Source of the DNA: JAJCZB01 sp964350195 | GTDB taxonomy: Bacteria > Babelota > Babeliae > Babelales > Vermiphilaceae | DNA: 6,334 bases | Reading direction: 5' to 3' | Assembly (NCBI GenBank): GCA_964350195.1 | Contig: CAYGJB010000033.1 | Span: forward strand, 1 to 6,334 | In this document: positions 5,039 to 6,334 of the stretch, one piece after another | Numbering within the stretch: the stretch's first letter is position 1 | How the letters are laid out: each line of letters begins with the position of its first letter | Notes under the pieces: model-generated | What the model was told of the DNA's origin: nothing | Databases searched by the model: none | What the model saw: only the letters and a program-made list of their open reading frames with translations | Program-made: the position numbers and the translations under genes

Positions 5039-5820
5039 TGCACAGAAGGATAATTATGTATCAAATTGTAGTGTTATTGTTCTCACTGTTATTTCTTTCA
5101 GGATGTTCCGGAGATTATTCAAATAATCAGGAAAAAGTTGAGAATACTACTTGTCTTGTCCAAGCAATTTCGCAAGCTCCAGCTATTACAGATGCAATTA
5201 AGGAACTTGCTCCGCTTATCAATAACGTTATCAAGCAAGAACTTCAGTTAGATGAAGAATACGATTTTGCTTTTTTCATACCAAAAAGGCTTCAACGAGT
5301 ATCACTGTATTATTTGAATGATGTTAACCCAAAAAATATAACTATGATTATAGATGAACTAGGTAATTTGGGTATAGCCAGGAGTGCTCCTCTAGAAGCA
5401 GGGGCATCTACAACACCAAAGTTTTTTGGAGATCAGCAGGATGAATTAGTTATTATGGTTGACGATATTAATGGCACTCTTGCAGCGCTTAATCAAAAGA
5501 TAAAGCAATCAATGCATAAGTTGAATGAGGTATATCGCAAGCAACACGATCAAAATCTTTATAATGTTGCTCAAAGCGAGCGATTTCCATTTATGCCGCA
5601 TATGGGATTGGGAAGAATTCGGTCTCAATCAATTAAAAATCATATAAAAGATAATTCGGAGATAAAAGATACTTTTGGGCGAATTAAGAGTCGAATTTTG
5701 CTATTAACAAGACAAAAAGTAGAAAGCTTGTTTAGTAAGGGATCGTTACCAATCTCTTTTGAGAAAATAGGATTATTGGATCTTAAAAAGCAATCGTATG
5801 CTAAAGAATGGTTATCATGA
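5032..5820 (+). CDS. Lipoprotein with a divergent 2H phosphoesterase (LigT-like) fold
   Basis: A 262-residue protein from the ATG at 5032, chosen because it repeats the ATGGTAA overlap of the previous junction, has AAAGG seven bases upstream and gives a basic start (HRR) before the hydrophobic segment. ATGs at 5038 and 5056 (the latter with AGAAGGA five bases ahead) and a GTG at 5014 are alternatives. A lipobox FLSGC (21-25) marks Cys25 for lipidation. The mature part resembles 2'-5' RNA ligase/cyclic phosphodiesterase proteins. RVSLYYL (89-95) fits the first HxT/S strand with His replaced by Arg89. MPHMGLGRIR (188-197) fits the second motif, with His190 kept but Thr/Ser replaced by Gly192. 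The loss of one catalytic His suggests a non-catalytic or altered protein, perhaps ligand-binding. A 2H-type fold on a lipoprotein is itself odd, since characterised members are mostly cytoplasmic. Fold assignment rests on motif pattern only. Confidence 0.75.
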   Translation: MVMHRRIIMYQIVVLLFSLLFLSGCSGDYSNNQEKVENTTCLVQAISQAPAITDAIKELAPLINNVIKQELQLDEEYDFAFFIPKRLQRVSLYYLNDVNPKNITMIIDELGNLGIARSAPLEAGASTTPKFFGDQQDELVIMVDDINGTLAALNQKIKQSMHKLNEVYRKQHDQNLYNVAQSERFPFMPHMGLGRIRSQSIKNHIKDNSEIKDTFGRIKSRILLLTRQKVESLFSKGSLPISFEKIGLLDLKKQSYAKEWLS

Positions 5821-5870
5821 AAAAACTATTTCTTATTTATTCATATGACCAGAAAACCGTGGCCTTTTAA
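5817..5870 (+). pseudogene. Start of a fourth operon gene, broken by the IS element
   Basis: ATG at 5817 overlaps the lipoprotein stop as ATGA, the same coupled style as the two earlier junctions. It opens MKKLFLIYSYD..., resembling the beginning of a signal peptide. After roughly ten codons the frame enters sequence belonging to the IS200/IS605 left end and stops at 5868-5870 (17 residues). The likeliest reading is that a fourth exported or membrane protein was interrupted by the insertion, its remainder lying beyond the right edge. A chance ATGA cannot be excluded. Confidence 0.5.
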
Positions 5871-5878
5871 GGCCGGGG
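5857..5878 (+). repeat. Subterminal hairpin of the IS left end
   Basis: GGCCTT-TT-AAGGCC (5861-5874) forms a 6-bp stem, extended weakly by CC (5857-5858) pairing with GG (5877-5878). TnpA of IS200/IS605 elements recognises such hairpins near each end as single-stranded DNA. Its place just upstream of tnpA fits the left end. Confidence 0.6.
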
Positions 5879-5908
5879 ATGAATGGGCATCCTTGTAGAG
5901 GCAGTTGA

Positions 5909-5925
5909 GCAAGGTGAAACTTTGC
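5909..5925 (+). promoter_or_regulatory. Hairpin in the tnpA leader
   Basis: GCAAGG-TGAAA-CTTTGC forms a 6-bp stem (one G-T pair) in the leader. GGGCAT occurs on both sides (5885-5890 and 5942-5947). The only Shine-Dalgarno-like stretch before tnpA, AGGG at 5941-5944, is 13 bases from the ATG, which is poor. IS200-type tnpA is known to be kept weakly translated by leader structure; a similar role here is inferred. Confidence 0.35.
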
Positions 5926-5957
5926 GAAGCGCCGAATTGTAGGGCATACTCAAATAC

Positions 5958-6299
5958 ATGAGCAAGTATTGGAAAGGTTCACAAACAACGCATAGGCTTA
6001 TGTATCATTTAGTCTGGGTTCCAAAATATCGTAAAAGAATTCTAAAGGGTAAAGTAGCGGAAAGATTGGAAGAATTGATTCGCGAATGTGCAGATCTTCA
6101 AAGATGGAAAATAGAAGAGCTGAATATTCAGGTAGATCATGTTCACGTGCTTGTTCGCATGAGACCAGAAATAAGCGTAAGTAGAATGGTGCAACTATTT
6201 AAAGGGATGACCAGCAAAGTTATCCGAGAAGAATTTCCTGATTTAAAAGAATTTTTGTGGGGAAAAAGTTTTTGGGCAGAAGTTGAATCAGGAAATTAA
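5958..6299 (+). CDS. tnpA: IS200/IS605 transposase TnpA, C-terminally truncated
   Basis: A 113-residue Y1-family HUH transposase, which cuts and rejoins single-stranded DNA at the element ends. The start (MSKYWKGSQTTHRLMYHLVW) and the region up to LWGKSFWAE are typical of the family. The metal-binding HUH pair is intact as His61-Val-His63 in VDHVHVLV. The protein should continue with a GYF-containing strand, then the last helix carrying the catalytic Tyr and a metal-binding Gln (YIxxQ). Instead it ends AEVESGN at TAA 6297-6299. The final residues VESGN look like remnants of the usual ending with a few codons missing, followed by scattered stops to the window edge. A small deletion and frameshift is the simplest cause. 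Without the nucleophile it should be inactive unless a full copy elsewhere acts on these ends. Confidence 0.85.
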   Translation: MSKYWKGSQTTHRLMYHLVWVPKYRKRILKGKVAERLEELIRECADLQRWKIEELNIQVDHVHVLVRMRPEISVSRMVQLFKGMTSKVIREEFPDLKEFLWGKSFWAEVESGN

Positions 6300-6334
6300 T
6301 TAGATTGAAAAAAGTTTGAAATCATCGTATAAAT

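Larger units (their letters stand above)
5845..6334 (+). mobile_element. IS200/IS605-family element, left end and decayed tnpA
   Basis: The left part of a single-strand-transposing insertion sequence: a subterminal hairpin at 5857-5878, a structured leader of about 80 bases, then tnpA. The left boundary is placed near 5840-5850, where the operon reading frame stops looking like protein; these elements leave no target duplication or terminal inverted repeats, so it cannot be fixed exactly. No right-end hairpin and no tnpB appear before the window ends 35 bases after tnpA. Confidence 0.65.

Overview
The window comes from an AT-rich bacterium. It has Shine-Dalgarno sites, a lipoprotein signal peptide with a lipobox, genes packed with short stop/start overlaps, and tRNA genes that encode their own CCA ends. 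The lipoprotein and the signal-peptidase-like gene suggest a bacterium with a conventional secretory envelope. The highly charged coiled-coil protein, the serine recombinase beside tRNA genes and the IS200/IS605 remnant would fit candidate-phylum or host-associated lineages such as Dependentiae. That placement is a weak impression, not a demonstration.

Layout. (1) Positions 3-1214 (+) hold the 3' part of a long coiled-coil gene that runs in from the left edge; its visible 5' part is a degenerate 15-base tandem repeat. (2) Positions 1215-1393 hold a possible terminator and a sigma70-like promoter for a tRNA cluster: tRNA-Val(UAC) at 1394-1469, tRNA-Asn(GUU) at 1742-1817 and tRNA-Asp(GUC) at 1839-1916. 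The 272-base gap after tRNA-Val has no credible protein gene, but it carries an imperfect hairpin preceded by an exact copy of the first bases of tRNA-Asn. (3) Positions 1905-3365 (-) encode a complete large serine recombinase. It converges on tRNA-Asp, and its last three codons and stop lie antisense inside the tRNA 3' end, a layout expected of an element inserted at a tRNA gene. (4) Positions 3525-5820 (+) are a tight three-gene operon: a signal-peptidase-I-like membrane protein, an exported alpha/beta hydrolase, and a lipoprotein with a 2H phosphoesterase (LigT-like) fold. Each downstream gene begins in an ATGGTAA overlap. (5) A fourth operon gene begins at 5817 in an ATGA overlap but breaks off after about ten codons, where an IS200/IS605-type element begins. 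Its tnpA (5958-6299) lacks the C-terminal catalytic helix.

How the parts relate. The three operon products all appear directed to or across the membrane. The first has lost both canonical catalytic residues of its family (Ser to Cys, Lys to Ser). The third has lost one of its two catalytic His motifs and has an altered second one. The hydrolase between them keeps an apparently complete Ser-Asp-His triad. The operon may therefore be an envelope module of one active enzyme with two divergent, possibly non-catalytic partners, or it may be cargo of the recombinase-bearing element. The far end of that element is not visible, so this cannot be settled here.
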